A stretch of 64,000 nucleotides of DNA, from the NCBI RefSeq assembly GCF_011193355.1, contig NZ_CP049780.1, positions 1,409,582-1,473,581 on the forward strand. Reading direction: 5' to 3'. The DNA comes from Streptomyces sp. JB150. GTDB taxonomy: Bacteria; Actinomycetota; Actinomycetes; Streptomycetales; Streptomycetaceae. This document shows, one piece after another, positions 17,853 through 25,461 of the stretch; the first letter of the stretch is position 1; each line of letters opens with the position of its first letter. The notes beneath the pieces are model-generated. The model had not been told where the DNA came from. It searched no databases and saw nothing but the letters and a program-made list of their open reading frames with translations. Made by a program: the position numbers and the translations under genes.

Positions 17853-18740
17853 TTACGCGGAGGCGCGTGCCCTGCGGTACAGGACGGCGCCCGCCACCAG
17901 CGCTCCCGCGCCGAGGGACGCGGCGGTCCCGAGCGGCAGGCCGCTGCCGGTGTCCGCGAGCCGGGCGTCAGCCCGCGGCTGGGTGACGGACGGGACGTCG
18001 GGCCGGCTGCCGGGGCCGTGGTCGTCCGGGGTGGTGCCGCCTGCCTGGGGCGGGGTGCCCGGAGTGCCGGGGCTCACCGGGGTTCCCGGGGTGCCGGGAT
18101 CCGTGGGGCCGCCCGGGGTGCCGGGCTGCTCCGGAGTACCGGGCTGCTCAGGGGTGCCCGGCGGAGTGGTGCCCGGAGGTGTCGTCCCGGGCGGGTTCGT
18201 GCCCGGCGGGTTCGTGCCCGGCGGCGTCGTGCCGCCGCCGTCTCCCGGCGGGGTGGGGTGACCGCCGCCGGAGCCGTTGTCCCCGTTGGCGCAGTCGTCG
18301 CCCGTCGCGGCGTTGCCGACGCCGATGACGTCGACGCTGTTGCCGCAGACGTTGACCGGCGCGTGCACCGGCACCTGCACGGTGTTGCCCGAGGCGACGC
18401 CCGGCGAGTCGGACGTGTGGCCGCTCGCGTGCGCGCCACCGGAGCCGCCGGAGCCGTGCGTGTCGCCGTAGCCCCCGGAGCCGCCGTGGCCGTGACTGTG
18501 GTTCCCGCAGGAGTTGCCGGCCGCCGGGTTGAGCACCCCGACGACGTTGACGGTGTTGCCGCAGACGTTGACCGGCGCGTGCACCGGCGCCTGCACGGTG
18601 TTGCCGGACAGCACGCCGGGCGAGCCGGCGGCGGAGCCGGCCGCACCCGCGGAGTGCGCGTGGGCCTGGCCGCCGGCGGCGGCGATCACCCCCGTCGCGG
18701 CCGCCACGGTCATCAGGCCCTTGCGGGTGGCCTGTCGCAT
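17853..18740 (-). CDS. chpC: ChpC-type long chaplin with sortase sorting signal
   Basis: A 295-residue secreted, cell-wall-anchored coat protein of aerial hyphae. After a signal peptide (about 1-28, ending AHA), it has two chaplin domains, residues 40-79 and 112-151, each with the SPGVxSGNTVQ...VNVCGN core and a cysteine pair (60/78 and 132/150). A His/Gly linker separates them. Residues 161-245 are a Pro/Gly/Thr repeat spacer. The C-terminus has LADTG (261-265), a hydrophobic helix and RRARASA, the class of signal used by streptomycete sortase. Good AAGGAG site before the ATG. Adjacent to chpH as in S. coelicolor; the C assignment rests on that order. Confidence 0.92.
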   Translation of the reverse strand: MRQATRKGLMTVAAATGVIAAAGGQAHAHSAGAAGSAAGSPGVLSGNTVQAPVHAPVNVCGNTVNVVGVLNPAAGNSCGNHSHGHGGSGGYGDTHGSGGSGGAHASGHTSDSPGVASGNTVQVPVHAPVNVCGNSVDVIGVGNAATGDDCANGDNGSGGGHPTPPGDGGGTTPPGTNPPGTNPPGTTPPGTTPPGTPEQPGTPEQPGTPGGPTDPGTPGTPVSPGTPGTPPQAGGTTPDDHGPGSRPDVPSVTQPRADARLADTGSGLPLGTAASLGAGALVAGAVLYRRARASA

Positions 18741-18780
18741 TGCTGAATCTCCTTCGACGTCGTGACAGAACCGGGAAGAG

Positions 18781-18823
18781 CGTTCGGCCCCGGAGCGCAT
18801 GGCGCGCGCTCCGGGGCCGAACG
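18781..18823 (-). terminator. Perfect 18-bp hairpin between chpH and chpC
   Basis: Arms 18781-18798 and 18806-18823 pair without mismatch around a seven-base loop. It lies 30 bp after the chpH stop and 41 bp before the chpC start. It is likely the chpH terminator; it leaves very little room for a separate chpC promoter, so partial read-through is a possibility. Confidence 0.8.
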
Positions 18824-18853
18824 GCTCAGACCCTCATGAGGCGAGGCCCGATG

Positions 18854-19087
18854 TCACTTGTTGACGCAGTAGTTGCCGAAGGCGGGGTTCAGCACGCCGA
18901 TCACCGAGACCGTGTTGCCACAGACGTTCACGGGGATGTGCACGGGCACCTGGACAACGTTGCCGGACGCGACACCCGGGGAGTGCACGGCGGCACCCTG
19001 GGCACCGGAGTCGGCGACGGCCATGCCCGCACCCGCGAGAACCAGTCCACCGGTGGCGGCGGCAGCGGCGACGACCTTCTTCATCAT
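18854..19087 (-). CDS. chpH: ChpH-type short chaplin
   Basis: A 77-residue secreted amyloid-forming surfactant protein that coats aerial hyphae and lowers surface tension. The signal peptide ends at AVA (25) before DSGAQGAAVH. A single chaplin domain (36-77) carries SPGVASGNVVQVPVH and cysteines 56 and 74, which form the intramolecular disulfide in this family. It has no sorting signal, so it depends on self-assembly and long chaplins for retention. An AGGAGGAA site precedes a double ATG (19087 or 19084). The 157 bp upstream region is its own promoter region; I see no firm sigma-BldN box. Confidence 0.94.
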   Translation of the reverse strand: MMKKVVAAAAATGGLVLAGAGMAVADSGAQGAAVHSPGVASGNVVQVPVHIPVNVCGNTVSVIGVLNPAFGNYCVNK

Positions 19088-19244
19088 TAATTCCTCCTGG
19101 TTGGCAAGGTGATCCCACGTTCGGATCGCATCACCCATAACGAGGAGGGACTAATAGAGCTACGACCCTATGAGCGCATTCACCCGTCCCGGCGGGGGCC
19201 CGCACGCGTGCCCGAAAAGTGAAGTCGCGTTTCAGCAGGACGAA

Positions 19245-20570
19245 TCAGGACGCGTCGATGAAGCGGTCGAGCACGCGGACGCCGAACTTCAGCCCGTCGA
19301 CCGGGACCCGCTCGTCCACCCCGTGGAACATGCCGGCGAAGTCCAGCTCCGGCGGCAGCTGCAGCGGGGCGAAGCCGAAGCAGCGGATGCCGAGGTCGTC
19401 GAAGGACTTGGCGTCGGTGCCGCCGGAGAGCATGTACGGCACGGCCCGCGCGATCGGGTCCTCGGCGGCCAGGGAGCTCTGCATGGCGTCCACGAGCCGG
19501 CCGTCGAAGTCGGTCTCCAGCGCCTTGTCGGCGTGCACGTCCTCGCGCTTCACCCGCGGGCCGAGGATGCGGTCGAGGTCGGCGAGGAACTCCTCCTCGT
19601 AGCCGGGCAGGAAGCGGCCGTCGACGTGGGCGGTGGCCTGGCCGGGGATGACGTTGACCTTGTAGCCGGCGCCGAGCATGGTGGGCGCGGCCGAGTTGCG
19701 CAGGGTGGTGCCGATCATCTTGGCGATGCCGCCGAGCTTGGCGAGGGTCTCGTCCATGTTCTCGGGGTCCAGCTCGGTGCCGAGCGCGTCGGACAGCTCG
19801 TCGAGGAAGGACCGTACGGTCTTGGTGACGCGGACCGGCCAGGTGTGGCGGCCGAGGCGGGCGACGGCGTCGCACAGCTCGGTGATCGCGTTGTCGTTGT
19901 TGGTCATGGAGCCGTGGCCGGCCGTGCCCTCGACGGTCAGCCGCATCCAGTGCATGCCCTTCTCGGCGGTCTCGACGAGATAGAGCCGCAGCTTCTCGTT
20001 GACGGTGAAGGAGAAGCCGCCGACCTCGCCGATCGCCTCGGTGACGCCCTCGAACAGGTCCGGATGGTGGTCGACCAGGTGGCGGGCGCCGTAGGTGCCG
20101 CCGGCCTCCTCGTCGGCGAGGAAGGCGAGCACGATGTCGCGCGGGGGCTTGCGGCCGGTGCGCAGCCGGTCGCGGACGACCGCGAGGGTCATCGCGTCCA
20201 TGTCCTTCATGTCGACGGCGCCGCGCCCCCAGACGCAGCCGTCGGCGACCTCGCCGGAGAAGGGGTGGTGGGTCCAGTCGTCGGCGTTGGCCGGGACGAC
20301 GTCGAGGTGGCCGTGGATGAGCAGGGCGGGGCGGGTGGGGTCCGCGCCCTCGATCCGGGCCACCGTGGAGGCGCGGCCGGAGTGGGATTCGAAGATCTTC
20401 GGCTCCAGCCCCACCTCGGCGAGCTTCTCGGCGACGTACTCGGCCGCCTTGCGCTCGCCGGGGCCGGAGTGGTCGCCGTAGTTGCTGGTGTCGATCCGGA
20501 TCAGCTCGCTGCAGAGGTCGACGACCTCGTCCTCGCCGGTGACGCCCTGGCCGGTGCCCGTCTGGCTCAC
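19245..20570 (-). CDS. M20/M25/M40 family metallopeptidase
   Basis: A 441-residue cytoplasmic zinc hydrolase acting on dipeptides or N-acyl amino acids. Metal and catalytic residues are visible: H88 and D90 in LIHGHLDVVP, D120 in GRGAVDMKD, and E154/E155 in FLADEEAGG. A dimerisation domain (about 200-320) begins LRLTVEGTAGHGSM. The later PYMLSGGTDAKSF segment supplies the next ligand region, with the final histidine in FHGVDE. The GTG at 20570 is chosen for its GGGAGGAAG site. It stands between chpH and the tRNA. Confidence 0.92.
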   Translation of the reverse strand: MSQTGTGQGVTGEDEVVDLCSELIRIDTSNYGDHSGPGERKAAEYVAEKLAEVGLEPKIFESHSGRASTVARIEGADPTRPALLIHGHLDVVPANADDWTHHPFSGEVADGCVWGRGAVDMKDMDAMTLAVVRDRLRTGRKPPRDIVLAFLADEEAGGTYGARHLVDHHPDLFEGVTEAIGEVGGFSFTVNEKLRLYLVETAEKGMHWMRLTVEGTAGHGSMTNNDNAITELCDAVARLGRHTWPVRVTKTVRSFLDELSDALGTELDPENMDETLAKLGGIAKMIGTTLRNSAAPTMLGAGYKVNVIPGQATAHVDGRFLPGYEEEFLADLDRILGPRVKREDVHADKALETDFDGRLVDAMQSSLAAEDPIARAVPYMLSGGTDAKSFDDLGIRCFGFAPLQLPPELDFAGMFHGVDERVPVDGLKFGVRVLDRFIDAS

Positions 20571-20771
20571 GCTGCTTCCTCCCGCTGTCGCCGCTGGTGG
20601 TTCCCCCACATCCTCCCCCTCCGGCCTGCCGGGCCCAAGCGCGGGCCCGGCCCGTCATACGCCGTTCACGGGAGACCGGGCCGAGACCCGGGGGTGATCG
20701 GCCACCCCCGAAAGCCTGGTAATGTTTACGTCGTCGCCGCGGGGAGAACCGCCCCGCACGACAGACACCTT

Positions 20772-20859
20772 GTCCGGGTGGCGGAATGGCAGACGCGCTA
20801 GCTTGAGGTGCTAGTGCCCTTTATCGGGCGTGGGGGTTCAAGTCCCCCCTCGGACACCA
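20772..20859 (+). tRNA. tRNA-Leu (anticodon GAG)
   Basis: The acceptor stem GTCCGGG pairs with CTCGGAC (one G-U). The anticodon stem CTAGC/GCTAG closes the loop TTGAGGT, giving anticodon GAG for CUC/CUU leucine codons. A long class II variable arm (TGCCCTTTATCGGGCG) and T-arm GGGGGTTCAAGTCCCCC are present. Discriminator A and CCA are encoded. It is followed immediately by a 12 bp hairpin terminator. Confidence 0.97.
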
Positions 20860-20861
20860 GC

Positions 20862-20897
20862 CGGATCCCCCGGTCGCTCACGCGGCCGGGGGATCCG
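20862..20897. terminator. Hairpin terminator after tRNA-Leu
   Basis: Arms CGGATCCCCCGG (20862-20873) and CCGGGGGATCCG (20886-20897) are perfect complements; TCGTTT follows. It also faces the end of the minus-strand amidase gene. Confidence 0.85.
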
Positions 20898-20932
20898 TCG
20901 TTTCCGGGTCCGGCGCCCCGGCTCGCGGGCCC

Positions 20933-21823
20933 TCAGTCGCGGACGTCCGGCACCTTCAGTTTCTCCCAGCTGGAGCGGCCCGGGATGCCGTCGGCGTCCT
21001 TGCCCCGGTAGCCGAGCTTGTGCTGCCAGGCGGCGTAGGAGCGGCGGTCGGCGTCGGTCCACTCGGGGCCGGGTCCGTTCTCGTAGCGGCCGCAGCCCTC
21101 GGCGACGAGGCGGCGGCCCATGGCCGTGATGATCGGCGACCGCTGCCCGGGGTGGAAGAAGGCGCTGCCGGGGAAGGGCTCGTAGGACGGCTTCGGCGGG
21201 GCGGGCTTCGTGCCGCCTCCGCCTCCCCCGCCGCCCCGCAGCCGGTCGCGGATGCGTCCGCGCATGCCGTCCATGGTGAAGCCGCGCGGGTCGGTCGTGC
21301 CGGGCTGCCACTCCTTGTGGCCGATGACGGATCTCTCGCTCCAGCCGTGGTGGCGGCAGATCGCGGCGGCCACCTTCTCGATGGCCTCCTTCTGTGCCTC
21401 GGGCCACGGGTCCCGGCCGTCGCCGAGGTTCACGCACTCGAAGCCGTAGAAGTGCCGGTTGCCGTCGGTGTCGGCCTCGTTGTCGGGCGGCAGCGTCGTC
21501 TCGTTGATCACGGCGCGCAGCACGTCGCCGTCGCCGAGGCCGGCGTGGTTGGCGCGGCCGTTGCCGACGAGGTGGACGTGGCCCCGCTTGTCGATGACGC
21601 CGTGGCAGAGCGGGCCGGGCAGCCCGGCGTAGCCGTCGTAGCCGATGTCGACGGAGCGGGCGGTGCCGGAGGTGACGGTGTGGTGGATCATCACGCCGTT
21701 GACCGGGCCCCAGGGGCCCTTGCTGTTGCGGTTGTGGGTGCGCCAGTCGCGGACCTCGTGGACGGTCAGGCCCTCCGCCCGCAGGATCTCCACCATCGTG
21801 GACGCGCTGATCGGCCTGGCCAT
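20933..21823 (-). CDS. N-acetylmuramoyl-L-alanine amidase with C-terminal binding region
   Basis: A 296-residue peptidoglycan amidase of the zinc Amidase_2 type. The catalytic domain occupies about 30-190: VMIHHTVT carries the first zinc histidine, RANHAGLGDGD and the later VIGHKEW supply the others. A glycine linker (about 200-208) and a Pro-rich stretch precede a C-terminal peptidoglycan-binding-like region with WQHKLGYRGKDADGIPG. No signal peptide is seen, as in phage or contractile-system lysins that need another route out. Its ATG overlaps the stop codon of the tail-sheath remnant by one base (TGATG), with AAGGAGA upstream, so the pair were one translational unit. Confidence 0.88.
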   Translation of the reverse strand: MARPISASTMVEILRAEGLTVHEVRDWRTHNRNSKGPWGPVNGVMIHHTVTSGTARSVDIGYDGYAGLPGPLCHGVIDKRGHVHLVGNGRANHAGLGDGDVLRAVINETTLPPDNEADTDGNRHFYGFECVNLGDGRDPWPEAQKEAIEKVAAAICRHHGWSERSVIGHKEWQPGTTDPRGFTMDGMRGRIRDRLRGGGGGGGGTKPAPPKPSYEPFPGSAFFHPGQRSPIITAMGRRLVAEGCGRYENGPGPEWTDADRRSYAAWQHKLGYRGKDADGIPGRSSWEKLKVPDVRD

Positions 21824-23025
21824 CACTGGTCTCCTTCCGGGGTGTCCTGCGGGCGGCGCGCGGGCGCGGGCCGGGTCTCGGCGGGCGCGGCGGCCTCGGC
21901 GGCCTGTTCCTCGCGGCGGGCGCGCTCCTCCGCGGCGAGCGCGGCCGCGTCGGCGGCGGGCACGGCGGTGGCGAGCGGGGCGAAGGCGAGTGACGTCGGC
22001 GACGGAGCGCAGCGCCTGGATGCCGGTCTTGCCGGCCTCGGAGCCGATCAGGTCGCGGGGGCCGGGTGCCTCGCCGTCCTCGCCGCCCGCGAGCGGGAAC
22101 ACCGGCGGGTTGACGGAGGCCTCCAGGCCGAGGTCGTTGGCGCACTCGCCGAGGAAGCGGACGACGTCACCGGGGTCGGGGGAGCCGGCCACGACCTGCA
22201 ACCGCCGCCCGAACGCGGGGGCTTCCGCGCCGGCGAAGGCGTGCTTGCCGGGCGCGTCGGGCAGGGCGCGCAGCTTGCGCTCCAGGAGGAGGGCGAGCTC
22301 GGCGACGGTGGTGGGGGCCTCGCCGTCGCAGTCGGGGTCGTGCAGCGTGAACGCGCGCTCCACGTCGCCGATCTTGACGGTGAGGTCGACGGCGAGGGCG
22401 GGCAGTTGGTGTCCGAACGGTTCGGAGACGGTGCCGCAGGGGTCGGGGCGGCCCTCGCCGACGGCCTCGACGCGGATGAGGCGTGAGCCGGCGTTGATCA
22501 CGGTGGGGGCGTGGCGGCCGTGTCCGGCGGCCATGGACAGGCCGGTGGAGCTCTCCCGGATGTCGCCCCTGGCGTCGTGGACGCGCAGGTCGAAGGTCTC
22601 GTCGGGGTGGGGTGTGTCGTAGTCGACGGCGACGCGCAGGCCGTTGCCCCAGACGCCGGACTCCTTGGCGTGGACCTCCAGGACGCGGCTCTCGCTGTGT
22701 CCGTCGGTGGATTCCAGGACGACGCGGGCGGCCTTGCCGCTGCCGGCCCGGGCGACCCGGACGATCACGGCGACGGAGCCGCCGTTGCCGAAGAACTGGT
22801 GCACCGGGCGACGGCGCTCTGCGAGCCGAGGCCGCCGAAGCTGCGTTCGAACTCGGTGAAGCCGGTGACCCGCACCGGCTCGTTCAGCGGGCCGCGCCGG
22901 GTGTGACCGACGAAGGCCGTCACGGACGTGGTCACGGCGGAGAGGGTGCGGGTGGTGCTGGGAAGCTCTTCGACGTGGACGCCGGGATACGTCGGCCTGG
23001 CGGCGCTCACTGGGTTCGTCGGCAT
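21823..23025 (-). pseudogene. Contractile phage-tail-sheath-like protein, frameshifted twice
   Basis: From the ATG at 23025 (GGAGGGGGA upstream) the frame encodes the sheath N-terminus TYPGVHVEELPS, FVGHTRRGPLNEPVRVT and FERSFGGLGSQSAVA, then shifts out near 22800 and stops at 22765. Sheath sequence continues in another frame with HQFFGNGGSVAVIVRVARAG, SGVWGNGLRVAVD, LSMAAGHGRHAP and IGSEAGKTGIQALRSVADV, until about 22005. There the original frame resumes (LAFAPLATAVPAAD, an Ala/Glu helix) and ends at the TGA overlapping the amidase ATG. The conserved sheath C-terminal domain is missing. Two base changes would restore a 400-residue protein, so sequencing error in G/C runs is possible. No other tail genes are near. 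Confidence 0.75.
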
Positions 23026-23389
23026 TCCCCCTCCGATCCCTTGTCGGGCACGGTCGTGGGCACCAAGAGACGGCGAAGAAGGAGGGCGGCGTGTGCGAAC
23101 GTCAGCGGGGCGCGGTCGGACGGCCCCGATCGGTGGGCACCGCATCAGCTTCCCCCGTCAGCACCCGGGACGTACGGCCGTCCGGGCCAAGCAGCGCGCT
23201 TGTGACTCCTGATGCTCAAGTGCGCAACCCACGTTTCCCGGTGGGGAGTTGGGACAACAAGACGCCTTCACGCCACCTCTGCGGGAGTATCCGTGGAGGG
23301 CGGCGCGCACGACTCGCACACGATGTGCGCGTGTCACGACGAGACCCTCACACTCTCGCCACGGGCCGTGGTGCAGCAGAATGGCGGGT

Positions 23390-23815
23390 ATGTCCCGACG
23401 CAGCTCCCATCTCCGGCGCCGTACCGCCTCCGCACCGGCCGGCAAGGCCACATGCCCGTGCGGTCACGCGGAGACCTACGCAACGTGCTGTGGCCGATTC
23501 CACCGCGGTGAGGGCGCGGCGCCGACGGCCGAGCGGCTGATGCGGTCGCGCTACAGCGCCTTCGTGCAGCGGGACGAGGCGTATCTGCTGCGGACCTGGC
23601 ACCCGCGGACCCGGCCGCCGCGGATCGACTTCGACCCGGGGACGCGGTGGACCGGCCTGGAGATCCTGGACACCACGGACGGCACCGCGTTCCACTCCAC
23701 CGGCACGGTGACCTTCCGGGCCTCGTTCCGGGGCGGCGCGCTGCTGGAGCGCAGCCGGTTCGAGCGGGTGGAGGGGGCGTGGGTGTACGTCGACGGGGAG
23801 TTCCCGGAGGAATGA
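23390..23815 (+). CDS. YchJ/UPF0225-type protein with SEC-C cysteine motif
   Basis: A 141-residue protein. The N-terminal CPCGHAETYATCCGRFHRG is the SEC-C-like zinc-binding motif, and the rest (AERLMRSRYSAFVQRDEAYLLRTWHP) is the NTF2-like body of the YchJ family. Function unknown; a metal-dependent binding or chaperone-associated role is only suggested by SEC-C relatives. Start at 23390 (MSRRSSH) or three codons earlier at 23381; neither has a strong ribosome site. Confidence 0.85.
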   Translation: MSRRSSHLRRRTASAPAGKATCPCGHAETYATCCGRFHRGEGAAPTAERLMRSRYSAFVQRDEAYLLRTWHPRTRPPRIDFDPGTRWTGLEILDTTDGTAFHSTGTVTFRASFRGGALLERSRFERVEGAWVYVDGEFPEE

Positions 23816-23925
23816 GGGGCGCCGGGGGGGGCGGCTCGGGTCACGGGCCGCAAGGCGCAAGGCGCAAGACTCGGGCCTTGAGGGTCTCAGGCTCCTCAGG
23901 CCCCGGCCCCCCCCCAGGCCCACGC

Positions 23926-23955
23926 AGGCCCACGCAGGCCCACGAAGGCCCCGGC
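23926..23955. repeat. Short AGGCCCACGC-type tandem repeat
   Basis: Three near-identical 10 bp units lie in the 160 bp spacer between the YchJ gene and gntR, within a C/G-rich low-complexity run from about 23890 to 23975. Nothing else is recognised in that spacer. Confidence 0.7.
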
Positions 23956-23975
23956 CCCGCAGGCCCCGCAGCCCC

Positions 23976-24677
23976 TCAGGGCGCGAGGATGTCCAGTTCC
24001 TGGAGCGCGCCGACGGTGATCTCACGGGTCAGCTGCTCCGCGCGGTCCGCGTCGCGGGCGCGGACCGCCTCCGCGACCCGGACGTGCAGGGTGACGGCGG
24101 CCGGGTCGGGGTCCTCGAACATCACGTCGTGCTGGGTGCGGCCGGTCAGCACCTCGGCGACGACATCGCCGAGCCGGGCGAACATCTCGTTGCCGGAGGC
24201 GGTGAGGATGACCCGGTGGAAGGCGATGTCGTGCAGCAGGTAGCCCTCCAGCTGGTGGCCGCGGGAGTGCGCGACCATGCCGAGGGCGCACTCGGTCAGC
24301 CGGGCGCACTGCTCGGCGGTGGCGTGCTGGGCGGTGAGCCGCGCGGCCACCGGTTCGATGGCGGAGCGCAGCACGGTGAGCGAGCGCAGTTGGTGCGGCC
24401 GGTCGGCGCCGGCCAGCCGCCAGCGGATGACCTGCGGGTCGTAGACGTTCCACTCGGCCTTGGGGCGGACGGTGACGCCCACCCGGCGGCGGGACTCCAC
24501 CAGGTGCATGGACTCCAGGACCCGTACGGCCTCGCGCATCACGGAGCGTGAGACGTCGAAGCGCTGCGCGAGTTCGTCGGTGCGCAGCACGCTGCCCGGG
24601 GGGTACTCGCCCGCGGTGATCTCGGGGCCGAGGGTGTCCAGTACGCGGCCGTGCAGCCCCCGGCCCGGTGTGCTCAT
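23976..24677 (-). CDS. gntR: FadR/GntR-type regulator, probable gluconate repressor
   Basis: A 233-residue transcription factor. The winged HTH spans about 8-75 (ITAGEYPPGSVLRTDELAQR, SRSVMREAVRVLESMHLV), and the FCD ligand domain spans 95-225 with metal-site residues in HDIAFHRVI and HVRVAEAVRARD. It diverges from gntK with 131 bp between starts, and a FadR-type palindrome lies in that gap. Context makes it the gluconate (or 6-phosphogluconate) responsive repressor of gntK and gntP; ligand identity is inferred. Confidence 0.9.
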   Translation of the reverse strand: MSTPGRGLHGRVLDTLGPEITAGEYPPGSVLRTDELAQRFDVSRSVMREAVRVLESMHLVESRRRVGVTVRPKAEWNVYDPQVIRWRLAGADRPHQLRSLTVLRSAIEPVAARLTAQHATAEQCARLTECALGMVAHSRGHQLEGYLLHDIAFHRVILTASGNEMFARLGDVVAEVLTGRTQHDVMFEDPDPAAVTLHVRVAEAVRARDADRAEQLTREITVGALQELDILAP

Positions 24678-24712
24678 GCACCACAGAGTACGAGGCGGAT
24701 CACGCAACCAAA

Positions 24713-24723
24713 AAGTCAGACTT
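24713..24723. promoter_or_regulatory. Candidate GntR operator AAGTCAGACTT
   Basis: A perfect odd palindrome matching the N-GT-N3-AC-N form recognised by FadR-subfamily regulators. It lies 36 bp from the gntR start and 86 bp from the gntK start, in an unusually A+T-rich pocket. Confidence 0.6.
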
Positions 24724-24808
24724 ATTCATCACAGGCTCTTGAATTCGTCGTACCTAATGCGTTTCAGTATGCCGACATCACCGTGTCGACGAAGACAGCG
24801 AGGCAGCG

Positions 24809-25327
24809 ATGAAGACCCCCCACGTCGTCGTGGTCATGGGCGTCGCGGGCACCGGCAAGACCACCATTGGTCCCCTGCTCGCCGCCCGGCTCGGCGTCCC
24901 CTACGCCGAGGGCGACGACTTCCACCCCCAGGCCAACATCGCCAAGATGTCGGCCGGCACGCCGCTCACCGACGAGGACCGCCTCCCGTGGCTGGACGCC
25001 ATCGGCGGCTGGGCGGACGGCCGGGCGGGGCTCGGCGGGGTGGTCAGCTGCTCCGCGCTGAAGCGGTCGTACCGGGACCGGCTGCGGGCCGCCGCGCCGG
25101 GGCTGGTCTTCGTGCACCTCACCGGTGACCGCGCGCTCGTCGAGGACCGGATGTCGCACCGGCGGGGCCACTTCATGCCGACCGCGCTGCTCGACTCCCA
25201 GTTCGCCACGCTGGAGCCGCTCGGGGCGGACGAGGCGGGCGTGGCCGTGAACGTCTCCGGCAGCCCGGAGGAGATCACCGAGCGGGCGGTGCGGGCGCTG
25301 GACGAGCTGTCCGGCCCGGCCCGGTAA
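24809..25327 (+). CDS. gntK: Gluconokinase
   Basis: A 172-residue P-loop kinase that phosphorylates gluconate to 6-phosphogluconate for the pentose phosphate pathway. Walker A is GVAGTGKT (11-18). The substrate-side motifs YAEGDDFHPQANIAKMSAG, CSALKRSYRDRLR and MSHRRGHFMPTALLDSQ are complete. Length is standard for the family. Ribosome site is modest. The permease gene gntP follows after 134 bp containing a C-rich tract. Confidence 0.95.
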   Translation: MKTPHVVVVMGVAGTGKTTIGPLLAARLGVPYAEGDDFHPQANIAKMSAGTPLTDEDRLPWLDAIGGWADGRAGLGGVVSCSALKRSYRDRLRAAAPGLVFVHLTGDRALVEDRMSHRRGHFMPTALLDSQFATLEPLGADEAGVAVNVSGSPEEITERAVRALDELSGPAR

Positions 25328-25353
25328 CCGTCTCCGCCGCCCTCCCGTGTCAT

Positions 25354-25410
25354 CCCCCTCACTCCCCTTACCCCCCTCACCCCCCTCACTCCCCTTAACC
25401 CCCTCGCCCC
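25354..25410. repeat. C-rich tandem tract between gntK and gntP (G-quadruplex potential on the minus strand)
   Basis: About seven runs of four to six C separated by TCA, TTA or TTAA-type spacers. The opposite (template) strand therefore has many G4-6 runs with 3-5 base loops, enough to fold as a quadruplex. Confidence 0.75.
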
Positions 25411-25461
25411 GGACCGTCCGGGCGCCCCCTCCCCCATCCCCGTACCTGCAAGGGAACCCCC

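Noticed and set aside
19088..19244. Riboswitch upstream of chpH
   Set aside because: Only a short A+T-richer leader is visible, with no recognisable aptamer fold.
20772..23025. Integrated prophage at tRNA-Leu
   Set aside because: No integrase, capsid or second attachment repeat; only the sheath remnant and amidase remain, so no element boundaries can be drawn.
22765..23025. Separate 86-residue gene
   Set aside because: It is the in-frame N-terminal part of the sheath gene before the first frameshift, not a complete protein.
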